DNA of 64,000 nucleotides from Megaleporinus macrocephalus (taxonomy: Eukaryota > Chordata > Actinopteri > Characiformes > Anostomidae): positions 28,891,763 through 28,955,762 of the forward strand of contig CM038710.1 in the NCBI GenBank assembly GCA_021613375.1, given 5' to 3'. Shown in pieces: positions 39,875 through 51,666 of the stretch. The translations under genes were made by a program, and so were the position numbers. Below the pieces are notes generated by a model that was not told where the DNA came from, did no database searches, and saw nothing but the letters and a program-made list of their open reading frames with translations. Numbering within the stretch: the first letter of the stretch is position 1; each line of letters opens with the position of its first letter.

Positions 39875-40271
39875 CCGCACGTCTACAGCCAGAGTCGTGG
39901 CTAGAGCGTCCGCCATCTTGTCCCGCTTTCGTTTCTCGCTTACACCTGTTGGGGCTGACACGAGTCCAGCGCAGCCATGCCCAAAAGCAGTAAAGTGACC
40001 CAGCGCGAGCACAGCAATGAGCATGTCACCGAGTCCGTGGCTGACCTGCTGGCCCTCGAGGCCCCCATGGACTACAAGAGCAGTCAGATGAGCATGAACA
40101 TGACCGGAGGAGGACCACCGCCTATTGGCAAGCCAGACATTTCCCCCGATCTGGAGGACGGACGACCAGCCTGGAATAGCAAGCTGGAGTACATCCTGGC
40201 CCAGGTGGGCTTCTCAGTGGGTCTGGGCAATGTTTGGCGCTTTCCCTACTTGTGCCAGAAGAATGGAGGAG
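39875..40271 (+). CDS. slc6a17: slc6a17 exon 2: 5' UTR end, start codon, residues 1-99
   Basis: The acceptor is at 39871-39874. The 5' UTR part is 39875-39976 and has no upstream ATG. The ATG at 39977 is in a good context (GCAGCC before ATG). It encodes the cytoplasmic N terminus, ending with TM1 (about 70-92) and the NSS signature. There is a Met/Gly/Pro-rich stretch at residues 37-51 where length varies between vertebrates. The exon ends inside the codon for Gly99 at donor GTAAGA (40272). Confidence 0.96.
39907..39921 (+). promoter_or_regulatory. YY1-like motif in 5' UTR of exon 2
   Basis: The sequence CCGCCATCTTG matches the well-known YY1 core. It lies about 55 bases before the start codon. 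It could mark a second transcription start at exon 2, or be chance; sequence alone cannot decide. Confidence 0.3.
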
Positions 40272-43200
40272 GTAAGATGTCAGTGTTCTCAGTTGGGGAA
40301 GCTTTACATTATGTGGAGTCTCACATCTCAAACATGTTTGTTTTGAAGAAGTGTTGACTTGTAGGAAAGCTATTATGCTTTCTCTCACATTAAGTGTGTT
40401 GTAGCCTTTTGTGCATGTAAACGGTCTGCAAGCCCAAAGTACACACCAGAGCATCATTAGGCCCATTTATCTGGATTAAGTGTAGCACAGTATGTGATAA
40501 AATGAAAAAATATCATTATATTTATAGTTTTTGGTTGCCTTTTTTTAGTGGCACTACTGAGACTTTTTATCTAATCCAACTTATCAAACCTAAAAAATCA
40601 GAACACTATGATATATATTTTGTATTAAGAAAATGTCTGAAGTATTATAATATTATGTTCTTGCCATACTGTGCACCACAAGGCAGAAGCGATCTGGCAT
40701 CAGACTTATTTCTTACAGAGTATGATCCGTTACTCGCTAAATGAACCTTTACACAGCACTTTATAGAATGCCTATTTTAGTCTTGGAGTTCGGTGGTCCT
40801 TGTGTGCACAATTTACTGAGTTGACAGTTTAGTGCAGTTATTTACAATGGCTGAAGCTAAAGGTAATTAATAAACAGGCCAGATTTAATCTTGCGTTCCC
40901 AGTTATAGCTGCTGTCTCTCTGCGTGATTGGTCTAGATATACGTTGTGTATTTTATACTGAAAGCTGCTGTAGTTGTGTTGTATTTCCTGTATTGCTCTT
41001 GTATTGTTGTATAGGAGACGTCAGGACAAAGGCCTGACTAGTACATCTAGGAGACCAAGGTATTTCCAGTTTTTGTCCTTGTAAGCAGAAGACGTGTTTA
41101 GCATAGAGACTGAATTCAGCTTGCAGCGATGCGTCATCATTTTCTGTCTCTGGTGAATTTACTAATTTGGGCGAAGCGTCTTAAAATCAAGGGGCCAGGG
41201 CTGGTCCAGGTTCAGCCTGCAGACTCACTGAGGTGCAAAAATGACATCCTGATGCTAATTCTATTGCATTTCTGAATTTAGTTAGTTAATGATTAGCATC
41301 TATTTATTCTTAGTCTTCTGTAGAAGCTGCATCAGATGAAAGTTTGTACTTCAGTTTCAGTGACTGGTTGAACCTGGAGGATTCTGCAGTGAAATTCTTT
41401 GTTAGTTGTTTTGTGCAGGAGTTCTAGAATGTATGTACTTGCACAAAGAGTTCAGGGAAAGCGAATAGAGCATTTAAATCAATGCAAATTAATTATTAGA
41501 GAGCATTTTTCTTCTCTGATGCCACATATTTTCAGTTGAAACAGGCTACTAGGGCAGGAAATAATTGTGGGTGAGACAAGATTTCATTCATCAGGATTAG
41601 ATTGAATGGTGAAAAGTGGATGTTCCAGGAGAATTTGCAGTCCAGAACAAACTGTCAGCTGAATCCATCTGTTTTGCAGAGAAGCCATTTAAAAAATAAA
41701 TAAATAATGTTTTGATTTGATCAAAACATCAAGTACTACAATCATTTGATGTGCATTTTCCGAAACATGATCCATTAATTGTTCCTTTCTTAAACATAGA
41801 TGAGGCACAACACTGGGTAGCAGGCCAGCATCTGCATTTCTCTTTCTTTTCTTACACAAAAACGCAAAAAAAGAATTCAGGAGAAAGAAGTCAGGTGAAA
41901 TAAATCAGTGTACAAGTGTAATTTCCTTTGAGCAGTAGATGGACTGTGTGTGTTAGTGTGTCTGTGCTGGTTGTTCCTTCATCAGCTGACCCCCTCACAG
42001 CCTCTGAGCCTCGCAGCCTTACTGCCAGCCTTACTACCTAAACTACTTAATTCTTGTTAACATGAACATGGGTTTTCAGCATAAACCAGCTATAATTATT
42101 TTACAACCAGCCCAAAAAAACAAAACATTACAGAGAAACAAAAACGTTTGAATGATGGAATCTCAGTGGATTCTGCTTAATGTGACTCAAACTAACAAGG
42201 CAAAAAATGTCTGTTTTGATTTCAGTTTGACTTTAATACACTTTCAAAGGCTGTAGGTCCATGTCCCACATCTGACTTGCAACACTAATATTTGTGTGGT
42301 TTATTGTGCCAAAAACATAGTTTAGTTTTACAAGATCGTTTTCCAGCCTTTCTTTATCCTCCATGATTACACAGGCTGTTTTCGTTTCTGTGCCTTTAGG
42401 ACTGATTTATGTAAATTTGCTCTATTCTGAGAACCTGCCCTGTATTGTGCCTCAGTCAAAAAGCAGTTTGTCCTGAAACACTTCAGTGTGAAAGGGCGGT
42501 GGCTAAAGAGCTAATAGGCAGAAACAGGTGGATACATGTAAATGTGTTGGTTTGCATGACGACACATGTTTACGAACTACATCAAACTCTTTTATTTCAA
42601 GATAGTGAGTGCTATTTTTATTATAGTTAGCCTACACGCTGAGTCCACTGTGGCCTGAATACATTTTCCTGGATATGGATACTTGATACATTGTGCAGAA
42701 ATATTGATTATATGGAAATGACTGCATTGTTCAGTTGCTGGACGATGGTGCAGACTGCCTATTCAACATAAATTCACTGTCATATCATAAGTGTCTTTAT
42801 GTGATGTGATGTGATGTGATGTCATGTTAGAAGTATTGTTCTGGCTCTGGCTAAACTGTCCATAGAGGACTGAACATAATCAGCAAAAGTGTTCAGGTTG
42901 TGATTCAGTGAGTATGCCAGGAGAAAACTCCCCACATCATCACACTGCCACAGCTACTCTGTGGTGTTAATACTAAACAGAATGGTTCGCTGGACTTACT
43001 TCTACCAAATTATAATGTTTTATTTAGCATAATGCAAAAGGACTTTACTGCACATCATCTGAGCATGGGAACGGTCCAGTTTTGATGTTTTTGTGCTCTT
43101 TGGAGACACACTTTCTTATTCCTAGACAACTCTGGCAGTCAACATGATCTTCAGTTGAGGCCCATTTGAGACACCATCACGGCACTGATGCTTACAAAGA

Positions 43201-46200
43201 TTACATTCTTATTATTGATTGTTTATACACTATTGTTCCTCACCTGTACACCCTTTCAGCCTACATCCATTGGCAGTTTGCTGTGACTAAAACAAACTTT
43301 TTACCATCAGTAGCAATGACTAGATTATTTATTGATATTTCTGTCTGTTGACCAAAGAATCATTGTTGGCTAGATATTTTTTTAATGTTGGAAAACTCCC
43401 AGTCCAGTACACCAGTGTGCCTAATACACATGCACACTGGCATGACATTATTATTTTAACCATGCAATAATATCTGGTCAGCAGTGCTGGCCCCTTCCCA
43501 CTGAAGGTAGATACAAGGTAGATATATCTTTATTGTTAATCCTCATGTAATTTTTGTACATAGGAATGAAATGTAATTTGTGAAGTACATTGTGCAAGAC
43601 TATACAGAGTGCAGATAAACATCAGTGTGAAATTAGTACAGAATATACAGTATATACACCAGACAATAGAACAATAAATACTAGTCCAGGACAACAAAAC
43701 AACACATATGAATGGGCATCGTTTTTATATACATACATGCATACATTCACTCACCTTTTTGTATCTTCATTTTATCAGCTCCTCCTACCACGTAGGTGTA
43801 CCATGTAGTCCTACAATTACTTAATGTAGTCCATCTGTTTTTATTGCATAATTTATTCATCCCTTTTACTTTGTACTATAATAGTCAAGACCCCCACAGG
43901 ACCACCACAAAGCAGGTATTATTTGGTTGGTGGATCATTCTCAGCACTATGGTGATGCTGCAGTCACATGTAAATAGTTATAAAAAGTTATAAAGCCTAA
44001 AAGAGGAAGAAACTCTCTCCCTCAGAAACCACTTTTCTCAGCTGCCAACACCTTGTAGGAACTCCAGCTCTTTTCTCTGTAACAGGGTGACATCACTTCG
44101 TAACACAATCCTTATTGCCCGCCTTCCAGCAAGCTTGGCAAGCAATGATATTGTGAGAATAGCCACAGTAGTCTGGGGGTAAATGTCTTCTGGCAGTTGA
44201 CCAATAAGAACAGAGTGGTCGAGCTGCCCAATCAGAGCACTCTGCTTAAAGACACAGGAGCTCTAACAGAGTGTTTCAGAGTGAATATAGATGTACAGAA
44301 TGGAAATTAGAAGCACGTAAATCTGTAGTAGACCCCAAAACACTATGAACATTATAAACTCCATTTTATTCATAATCTATATGTTTGTATGGTGTTGAAA
44401 CTGTTTACTGAACTCGACTCTATCATTGTAACACTGTAGAAACTACATAGTTTGTGTAATCAACTGGCAGTCTGATGTATATTTAGGTGTGAGTGTTGGT
44501 GTGCCTGTGAGTAAAACATTGCAGCTTGTGCAGGTTGTTATCTCAAGCCTCAGCTTGTCTAGTAGTCATGGAGTTCTCTCTTCCCTTTGTCATCCCAATG
44601 GACCTTGTTTCCTTTACCCTCCCTCCCTTGCTACTATCTCTCTCTCTCTCTCTCTCTCTCTTCTTCTTCTGCCTCCATCCTTCCCTAGTCTCTTCTTCCT
44701 GTGTCCTCTGTTCTAAGACCTGCAATTTTCTTTTCATCACCGACCAGCATAAATAACTCAGAGACAAAAAGCCCCAACAGAGCAGCAGCGTGTCACCCAA
44801 CAGCAATAAAGTGTCACAATCAAACTGATAGCAAGAAGCTTTTTTATCAAAGCCCATCAAAGAGGAGACCACTGTGATCAGCTCCGGCTCTAATTACATT
44901 CATAAGCTCATGGAAAACTAGAATAGTGGTTGGCGTAACATAAGCCTCAGCCTACTGAGCTGTTATTTTGAGTGTGCTCTTTGACTTCAAACGGAAGCTC
45001 GTGAAAAGGAGGATCAAGGTGTAGACGGTCATCTCAGGATGAATTCTCCATCACCATGGAGCTGCTTGACGTCAAGCTTCCGCATCATGATTTACCATGC
45101 CATTGTGTCTTGTTAGGCTCTGTCTGTTCACTCATGCTTACTGGGCCATGGATTGTCATTAGGTGATTCAGCAAGGCACATTCAATGAAAGATCAATAGA
45201 GGACAATTACTTAAAGGCATGAACTCAGCACAAGCTTCTTTGTGCTTTATTTAAGTGATTGTGGGAGGAATGTTAAATGTTAAAGCGATGGTGTTTTGAA
45301 AAATCAACTTTTAACCCAGATGAAGCAGATCAGCCCAGATGCCCAAAACTGGATTCTTTAATTTTGCACTGGAGCAACAAAGCTGATTCAGATAGCAGGT
45401 AATTAAAACGTGTGCAGACTGTAGGTCTAGTTCTAAATAAGCACTTACTTCCCATAAACCATGTAAGTTAATTTAAAAAGGATTGTTTATTGCACACGCA
45501 GTAACACAGTAACCGTACTCTGGATATTAGCTGGTGGTCATAATAATGTGTGGTCGACTGTATGTGTGTATATATACCTCTAAATTTCCTGTAGGTGTGA
45601 GTATGTGGGAGTGACGACTTGTCCATGGTGTACCCCGCCTTTCACCTGATGATGCTGGGATTGACTCCAGCCCCCCTGTGACCCTGACTAGTGGGATAAA
45701 GTGGAAGATAATGGATGGATAGATATACAGCCCTAGTTTGCTGATTGTAACTCGTACAGTGGATAGAGAGCCGGTGAAGCTAAAGTTGACAGGATGATAA
45801 TTTAAGTTACTTAAACATCATTTGCAGCATACTGACTTTTATGACTGTCAGATTTTAAAAGAGTTTAAAAGAATTACTTTGAAAAAAGGCAATGTTGTGT
45901 GTGTAACAAGAGAAATACAGTTAGTGAACAACAGATGTTCGTACAACAGATAAATATAATATTATCACATGAGGAGTTTTTAAAATTCTGCCTAATTGAT
46001 GTGAAATGCTCCATTCTTGAGAAATTCACAAGTCAGTTCTCAGTGGTTAGGAATGACACATCCAAAGCAGTTAATGTCTCTTAATGCCCACTTGAAGAAA
46101 GATACATGAAATATAAAATGTATAGAGACATGCTTCTCTGTTCTAATTAATATTTTATTCATAAGAAAACATATAGAAACTGTGTACAGTGCTGGCAGTT

Positions 46201-49200
46201 ACTATCAGATAACAAAATGTTCATAACAGTGGTGGTAATGGTCAGTGGAGCTGACCCAAGGGAAGAGAGGATGTATATGTTAAAACAAAGAGAAAAGAAA
46301 TAATAATAAAAGTAATAATAGTAAAAATAGATAGATAAGTATACGAATGATGCAGATATACATGTATTTCACATTCATATCAAATAATTATAACATCACT
46401 TTGCTCTCCTTTCTTCTTATTGTTTGACCAGGATACAATTGCACTTAGACTGACCCCATTCATCGTGGCTGTTGAACATTCCAAAAGAACAATGTCCTGA
46501 AAATATGGAACAAAGGGTTCGAACCATATATCCAATACTATCTGTTTAGCTGCTACAAGTCTTGTTCTTCATAGACAGAGAGCAATTCTACAGTCATCCA
46601 ATAAAAGGAAAGTTAATGTATCTTTGTGTACAGATGATCCTAAAATATTACAGAGGGTATCAGGAACGTAGGACCAAAAGACATCCACAACCAGACAAAC
46701 CCAAAACATATGCATATGTACCAACTACTGTTGAGTTACAAAAACGACAATAAGAATTTTGTCTAGCTTTGAATTCATACATTGGGTAAATTGGGTAACA
46801 TAAGCTTAAAGTGAATCATCTGATGTGCTGGGTTCTTTAAAGTAATAAAGCAGTTCTTCCACACACATATGCTTCCTGAACCTGAGACATTGTTTATGAC
46901 GTTTGCACAGTAGTGTATATCGTCGCAGTCAAATGAAAAACATGTATTTCCATTTTTGACGATTTTTATTTTTCTACATTATTTAAATGCAGCAGCGGCC
47001 GTTTACATTGTGGGACAATTTCATGATGAAATTCTCAAAAAAAGCTTAGAAAAAAATCTGATTCCATTGACTTCTGTTGAAAATGAAGACAGTGTGTGTG
47101 TGGCTCCTATCACCAACACTTGGTTGGTGGAATCCCCCTTTAAGAGCCCAGCTTCTCTCAAGAAAGATAAGAAGACAGTAAGTTGATTAGAATGTGGCTA
47201 CACACATACATGGTACATGCAGAAAGTAAATGTGGGGCCAAAACTGGCCTGTGTTAATCTAAAAGATAGCATCTCAACCTATTGATTTAAGACAACTCTC
47301 ACTAATGCTGTTAAATGCTGTTATCTTTTCTTCAGGTGCATACCTTGTCCCATACTTCATCTTGCTTCTCCTCATTGGCATCCCACTCTTTTTCTTGGAG
47401 CTGGCCGTGGGTCAGAGGATCCGCAGAGGGAGCATTGGGGTCTGGAACTATGTTTGTCCTCGACTGGGTGGCATCGGCGTGTCCAGTTTAATGGTGAGTG
47501 AATGAATAAATGGATAAACAACTATGGATAAAGTTGAGTATGAATGTTCTTCACTGTTCTTCAGTGATGTTGACGTGTCTTTTGTTGGGTTATTTTTACG
47601 CTCACACTTTACTATAAATAGTACACAAATGGAAGAAAACAATGAGGTGTTTCTAAAAGTAGTTCACTGCGTCTGTACTGTGTCTGGATTTGAGGAGCAC
47701 GAGCAGATGCGACGAGCCCCCAGAGCTGCTGAAGCAGAAGCTACTATAAGTCCTTCCAGGCAAATGTATTCAGCACATTATCATACAGAATGTGTGTTCC
47801 ATCAGCGCCTGCCTGCCTAATGTCAGCACAGACTGAGTGACGGATGTGGTTGGAGATGCTGGTCTGGACGTTAATGTGATGCTAAAAAAGGGGGCCAGTG
47901 TGGAGAAACTGTTCCAACCTGTTTCATTCAGCCTTCCTTTTTATCTCTTTGACGCATTCGTCCAGTTCGCCTGAATGGCAGCACAACTGGCTGCACAGCA
48001 GTGACTGATCGCTACTTAATTGTAGTCTCAAGGACTTAGAATAGAAGTTGACGTGGCAAGCTAAATGATGTGAAGGAACCATACATTTTTGATGAGTCAC
48101 CCAGGCCCGACAATGCTAATCCTTCTGCTGTCATACTGCTGAGTCATTCTGAAGCCTAAAATTTGTACTCACAGCCGATCAGCCAACATCTCCCAAATCT
48201 ACCCTGTAGCAACAGTTCGTTTTCTAATGGCTGCACCACAATTGTTTTTTGTGACTTTATATCTTTTCTATTTGTTTCAGTTTGTTTTACACTGCAGTGA
48301 TTGAAGTCCAAATTCCACACATAGACATTCTTTCTTTGGTCAGAAAGTTGGCACTCTGGTACTTAGGTTTCAGGGTTCATGTCTTTCTTTAAACAACCTT
48401 TTTGTTCAGTACTTTTAGAACCCTGTCATAGTAGGACATCCAGATCTGTCCATCCTTTATATATGATGAATCTGTTAAAAACTTGATCTCAACTTTATTA
48501 TCGATTGGTTTAGTTATGTTTCAGAAAGATCAACAATGTTTGGACCAACCTTTTAAAAATTCTATGGCATCAGCATTGAGTACAGTGCAGGAGATGCCAT
48601 GCTTTCTATCACAAGAAGTGTTCTTTTACTTTATACTAGGACAGAAAGGCACATACATTACACACTAAACTCATGGGGCAGGTCACCATTAGCCTTAGGC
48701 TACTCCTCTATTGCAACTAACCCACTAACTGCCCATTAACTGACCCCACAAACCAACATAAACACATAAACAGTCATTCATTCATTCATTTTCCAAGCTG
48801 GTTATCCTTAGTCTATCCTAAGCACATATACAACACATATACAACTTAAAAAAAAACAATAATAAGGCTGTTTTGCAGAGCACTCACATATTGCATGAGT
48901 CTCCTCGTATGGCCATGCCTCATGATCTTCTTACAGGCAGTGTGGCCCATAGTAGGAATTACAGTACATTACAGTTACATTTACATTTACGGCATTCAGC
49001 AGACGCTCTTATCCAGAGCAACTAACATAAGTGCAATGTGTTCAGTCAGAGTATGTATCTCTATCTAGTACAAACAGGTTTAAGTCTAAACTACTCAATC
49101 TAGCTCAAACACTGCCATAAACAAGTGCCAGTGCCAAAATAAAAAGTTAGACAATGCAATACCTAGCAAGACAGAAATGCCTACAGAGAAGAGAATAAAT

Positions 49201-51616
49201 ACAAGACTACATACAGTACAAGTGCAATACTTAGCCAGTGTTCCAAGATGATTAAGTGCAATTATGGTATATACCAATGCTTCAGTAGAGTAGTGCTTGT
49301 AAGTGCTTCACAAAGAGACGGTGGTCTTTAGTTTGCGTTTGAAGACCGTTAGAGAGTTCGATGTTCAGATAGCCAGTGGAAGTTCGTTCCAGAGTCCATA
49401 TTACAAAAGCAAATGTTTTCATTATTGCTTGTCTTCCTTTATTGACAGCAGCTTATGTTTTATCGATATATTAGCAAGCATTTTTTTACTGGACCACAGC
49501 TTTTTTGGTGTGAACCCGAATAAAGAAGCATTTTGATTGGTCCAAGGTACGTGTAAAAGCACACTTACTGCTTCATCAGGAGCTGCTTCAACTTATCTTC
49601 CATCATAAGCGTCTTGACCCAAAAAGAGCCTAATTTAACATAGAAGTGAAGGACGGTTCTCGTTTGAGGGCCCCATCAGTATTTAAGAGTAGGAAGTCTG
49701 GAAGTGGGTCTGCGGTGAGGAGAGCTGCTATTAATACCCACAAAGAGAAAGCGGCCCAGGCCAGAGCGAGAGAATGTGCTTTAATAATTCACGAACTCCT
49801 CTGACTGTAGACCTGTGACGTAGCCAGAAGCCATTTGCACACCAGGCTCGAAGACACGTACAGATTTATGCACAAACATGCAGAATACAATAAAATGGTC
49901 CTTAATTACTACTAATTGTAATGAAACTGTTTGTGGCTATATAGAACCATTTAAAAAGGTTTTTAAGAGGATCTCAGTTATAGAGAACCGTGTTAAGAAC
50001 TGTTTATGCATTAATAAGGTTCTTCGAGCTGTTGTGGTTTTATATTGTAAGTGTGAAATTATTGGCTGCATTACTTACACAGTTATTATAAGTAATCTAC
50101 TAACAGCCTTCACCTGTATCACAAGATTACTGTTATACAATGTAATTAAACAGCTGTAAAAATAATGCAACTCAGCAGCTATAGGTTTTCTGTAAATTTA
50201 CACATGAAAAATTACTTTTAGACCTATAAAAACAATAGCAATGAACACATGTATTCACCATGTTGTGCACTATATGTGAACAGTATAACTTAAATATACT
50301 TTTTAAAAAATTGCCTATCCAAATGTTCACCCTTTTTAACTTTCACTTACGGTCATAGCATGTTTTACTAGGGCAATCGTGGGCTGAAGGTTATTGATCC
50401 GGTCTTGTGACCAGAAGGTCGTTGGTTCGATCCACTGGACTTACAGACCACGACTTAAGAGTAGGGGTGTGCCATATCGTATCATACACAATAATATCGC
50501 CAACATTTTTAAATATTGTGAATAATGTTATACCCTGAAATATCGTGCCATTTCACTCATCCCTAATTATCACATCAGGGTACTACTTTTTACTGTTTTT
50601 AGCAAAAAAAACATTCACACTTTTCTCATTTCCTATTATATATCTGCTAGAGACAGATTTTATCTGTCCTGTATCATTCATTTTACTTTAGTCCTGGATA
50701 TATGGAGATATTTGGAGTGCATTATTTAGTATCGTGACATTCTGGATCATTGACTTCTGTTACAACCTGATGAAAATTATTCTATTTTTTAAAAATCGTA
50801 TGCAATAATAAAATTAAATTTTCATTTTGTTGCAGTAGTGTATTGCTAAATTTTTTTTTAAATTACATGTTTTGTCATATCACCAGCAGTATCGTTATTG
50901 CAAAAATACTATAAAATATCATGATATTATTGTAGGGCCATATCGCCCACCCCTACTAAAGAGCAAGGCATCTAACCGCCAAATGCTCCCATGGATAGCC
51001 GTGGGCAGAGCTGCCCACCACTCTGGACACGTGTGCTCACTGCCCCCCAGTGTCTATGTTTACTAGTGTGTGTATATGTGGGTGTTTCACTGCACGGATG
51101 GGTTAAATGCAGAGGTCAAACTCCACTGTGTGCAAACACAAGTGGCCAATAGTTGCTAAGAAAGCTTTGTGGTACTGTTCAAGGTCAACATTTCACAGTA
51201 ATTTGCTGCATTATTATAGAATTTGCTGCATTATTATATAGTTTTCATAACAAAATAATGAATTCAGTGTTTTAAGTTTGAAACATTAGCATTAAATATT
51301 GTAAGATTTCATTTTTTAGTTTGTTGCAATCTACCATATTGGGCATGTGGGCAAATTAATAAAAATATACGTCACATTTCATTTTTTTATAGTTACTCTG
51401 ATGAAGCCAATCAATAATATACCATTAGCTGTTCTATTATGCCAAACTTGGAGAAGCACACATCCCAAGTTCTGTAGCAAAGCAGATTTTAATAAGTTAA
51501 AAGTGAAAGTCTCTGTATGTATAGAGTTGAGATTTACATTTCTTTACTCTTGATTATCTCCAAAATGCTCAAGTTCTTGTCATATATTTCTTTTTCATTC
51601 AGTCTCTGTCTCTCTT

Positions 51617-51666
<50 letters not shown>

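Larger units (their letters stand above)
40272..47335 (+). other. Intron 2 of slc6a17 (about 7.1 kb)
   Basis: Bounded by canonical splice sites. It holds a short TGTGA tandem (42799-42824), an otophysan-type repeat at about 43780-43990, a CT microsatellite (44637-44661), a LINE-type tail (45597-45727), and one end of the short MITE family (from 46917). The rest is AT-rich with no coding signal. Confidence 0.85.

Noticed and set aside
40122..40466. Reverse-strand frame of 114 codons over slc6a17 exon 2
   Set aside because: Shadow of a GC-rich coding exon; no conservation expected.
50424..50433. tRNA gene suggested by GGTTCGATCC
   Set aside because: Only the B box within a SINE; no complete cloverleaf or acceptor stem.
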